A stretch of DNA of 34,745 nucleotides from Flavobacteriaceae bacterium (lineage in GTDB: Bacteria; Bacteroidota; Bacteroidia; Flavobacteriales; Flavobacteriaceae), in assembly GCA_020435965.1 (NCBI GenBank), contig JAGQYS010000016.1, forward strand, positions 1 to 34,745, in the 5' to 3' direction. Below, one piece after another: positions 33,051 through 34,745 of the stretch. Both the position numbers and the translations under genes were made by a program. Every line of letters begins with the position of its first letter. The stretch's first letter is position 1. The notes under the pieces are model-generated. The model saw nothing but the letters and a program-made list of their open reading frames with translations, was not told where the DNA came from and made no database searches.

Positions 33051-34706
33051 TCAAATCCCAGTTGGTGGAGGTGGTGGTGGAAGCTCAGCTTGTTGTTGTT
33101 TAGATTTACCCTCTTTAAACCTTTTTAAGTTTGCTTCCATATAGGCTGTATTTTCATTACCAGTTCTTTTAGCTAGTTCATATCCTTTTGTGTAAACACT
33201 TAATCCTTTTTCAAACTGTCCTGCTTTTATTAAAGTTTCGCCATAACTATCATAAGTATTTACTGATTCTGGATACAATGCCATTGCCAGTTCAAAAATA
33301 TTTAGTGCTTCATCTAGGTTTTTATCTTCAACAAAATTATATCCCACAGCATTTAAATATGCTTCTTCAGGTAAGTAAGACTCGCCTATGAGAGAACTAT
33401 ACTTTTTATAATAATTTATGGCAGCTTTCACATATCCTATACTTTCAATTTCATTGTTAAAAGATCTTATTAATACATCCAATACCTCTAAGTCTATCCC
33501 ATTTTGATTATTTAGTCTGGATAAATTCCAATGCTTGTAATTTGTAATATTGCCACCAAAAGATTTAGACAAGCCATTTAATTCTTTGCTGTCAAAAGAA
33601 AAACTAAGGTTTGAACTCATGTTTCTTAAGCTATCAATTAAAATCATATTAAGCTGCCTCTCTTTTAATTCAACATCTTTTACAAACATTTTATCTTGCC
33701 CATTTGGTGCATAAAAAGAGATTTTTGACTCTAAGCTATTTTCTGTGTTTTCAACATCTAATATTACTCCCAAGTAACTATTACTATAGGTAGAAGTTCC
33801 ATACCATCTTCCTTCAATTGCCTTACTATCAATAACATCTCCTTCTGTAAGTTTAGGCAATACATAATTTTGTTTAGGCTTATTTATATCAATGTAACCT
33901 CCTTCCTTACGGATATCTTCAACAACTTCCCAGCTTGTTTTTTGAATCGTTTGTGCATCAGTTTCTGAAATATCAGCTAAAGATTTGCTATCTAAAGAAG
34001 GTTCGCCTGAGCTTGATAATTGCAATCCAGAAATGACACCAGATAAGCCTAAAGGGCTTTCTTCAAGTAATGCTGAAAATATTGAGGTAGCCACCAAATA
34101 TGAACCATAAGCAGATGGATGAGACCCATCTAAATCATATAAATCAAAACTAGTTTGAAATCGAAGCTTGTCCCAAACCAACCCAACTGGAATCAATTTT
34201 GCATTGAGTTCTTTAGCTATTGTAGAATATGCATATGTTAATATTTTTTGTTCTTCAGGATGTTGCTTTACCGACCAAGTCATAAAAAGAGCCGTTTGTG
34301 CACCAATATTTTTTATTTCAGCATCAAACTTTGTAGCATATTCATAAAAATGTTCTGTTTGTCCAAAATAGATATCGTTATCAATTATTAATCCCATGCC
34401 TAGTTTGCTTTGCTCTTGCAATATCACATAATCCCAATCATTCGATTTTATTGCTTCCACTGCTCTACCCTCTTCCCAATGACGTTTCAAAGTCATACCT
34501 CCTTCACTAATTAGCTGAATTTCAACTGATTTTTTCGGAAATCTCTCACCAACCAAAGCTTTTAGTAACTCTGGTGAGCTATTATAGTAAGTATAACTAT
34601 TACCTATAAAAAGAATTTTTAAAGGATCAGATTCAGTAGAATTTGAACACGATAGTATAGTAAATAGAATAAAAACTAAATAAAAATGGCTTTTAATTGA
34701 TTTCAT
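33051..34706 (-). CDS. Lipoprotein with SGNH-hydrolase-like (DUF4886) domain and TPR-like C-terminus
   Basis: The protein has 551 residues when started at the ATG at 34706, which gives a clean lipoprotein signal with lipobox ILSC (Cys20); an in-frame ATG at 34730 would add 8 residues. Residues ~30-215 are an SGNH-type esterase fold: ILFIGNSYTYYN (Ser37), YVILQEQS, and DGSHPSAYG (Asp193, His196) complete a Ser/Asp/His set. Residues ~270-390 form an unrecognised beta-rich domain. Residues ~410-530 carry helical TPR-like repeats (EALNIFELAMALYPESVNTY), and the tail is proline-rich (PPPPPPTGI). It probably removes acyl groups from a glycan or lipid in the envelope; the substrate is unknown. Confidence 0.85.
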   Translation of the reverse strand: MKSIKSHFYLVFILFTILSCSNSTESDPLKILFIGNSYTYYNSSPELLKALVGERFPKKSVEIQLISEGGMTLKRHWEEGRAVEAIKSNDWDYVILQEQSKLGMGLIIDNDIYFGQTEHFYEYATKFDAEIKNIGAQTALFMTWSVKQHPEEQKILTYAYSTIAKELNAKLIPVGLVWDKLRFQTSFDLYDLDGSHPSAYGSYLVATSIFSALLEESPLGLSGVISGLQLSSSGEPSLDSKSLADISETDAQTIQKTSWEVVEDIRKEGGYIDINKPKQNYVLPKLTEGDVIDSKAIEGRWYGTSTYSNSYLGVILDVENTENSLESKISFYAPNGQDKMFVKDVELKERQLNMILIDSLRNMSSNLSFSFDSKELNGLSKSFGGNITNYKHWNLSRLNNQNGIDLEVLDVLIRSFNNEIESIGYVKAAINYYKKYSSLIGESYLPEEAYLNAVGYNFVEDKNLDEALNIFELAMALYPESVNTYDSYGETLIKAGQFEKGLSVYTKGYELAKRTGNENTAYMEANLKRFKEGKSKQQQAELPPPPPPTGI

Positions 34707-34745
34707 TAGATTGATTTTAATAAATGACATTTAACTTACAATTTG

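Overview
The window is chromosomal DNA from a member of the Bacteroidota, almost certainly a marine-type Flavobacteriaceae. The evidence is low GC content, A-rich start regions without Shine-Dalgarno sites, and promoter -7 elements of the Bacteroidota form TAnnTTTG (often TACCTTTG or TAAATTTG). Two secreted proteins end in type IX secretion (T9SS) sorting domains. There are many lipoproteins, a fused alpha/beta 2-oxoacid dehydrogenase E1, and the gene neighbourhoods pyrG-yidC and holA-HSDR_N-GT2-OmpA-YciO/YrdC. I can identify 24 protein-coding genes with support, one broken gene, and no tRNA, rRNA, CRISPR array or insertion sequence.

Layout. 1-319: gene-free edge region with short repeats. 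320-2226 (minus): a TlpA-like thioredoxin lipoprotein and a YceI-like lipoprotein. 2654-5786 (plus): uvrA and a 56-residue membrane protein, closed by a hairpin terminator. 6005-10810 (plus): a LOG-family nucleotide hydrolase, a secreted EEP-family nuclease/phosphatase with a T9SS tail, and an M1-peptidase-like protein that has lost its zinc motif. 10984-15793 (plus): fused E1 dehydrogenase, DoxX, and a di-haem peroxidase with an imelysin-like front half. 15797-16801 (minus): holA. 16828-19839 (plus): HSDR_N nuclease-fold protein, DUF998 membrane protein, family 2 glycosyltransferase, OmpA lipoprotein. 19889-20509 (minus): YciO/YrdC protein.

20510-22652 looks accessory. It has a 680-base non-coding stretch with hairpins and repeats, then a lone lipoprotein of the EreA/ChaN-like type. 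Inverted CACACATAAC..CGG motifs flank the gene, like a mobile gene cassette. After it comes a minus-strand operon, mnmA - S8 protease (T9SS) - nitronate monooxygenase/FabK-like enzyme (26414-22653). Divergent to this is a three-domain fasciclin lipoprotein whose promoter sits among four copies of an ATTAAACAA(T) motif. Then on the minus strand come a MORN/YwqK-like repeat protein and pyrG-yidC. A frameshifted remnant of the first ~50 codons of a RelA/SpoT gene lies at 32863-33018 (plus). The window ends with an SGNH-hydrolase/TPR lipoprotein.

Most genes are housekeeping (DNA repair and replication, tRNA thiolation, CTP synthesis, membrane insertion) or envelope/secretion functions. The most unusual items are the cassette-like module, the spoT remnant, the exchanged metal-ligand pair in the E1 thiamine site, the peptidase-like protein without HExxH, the repeat-decorated fasciclin promoter, and the overlapping divergent starts at holA.
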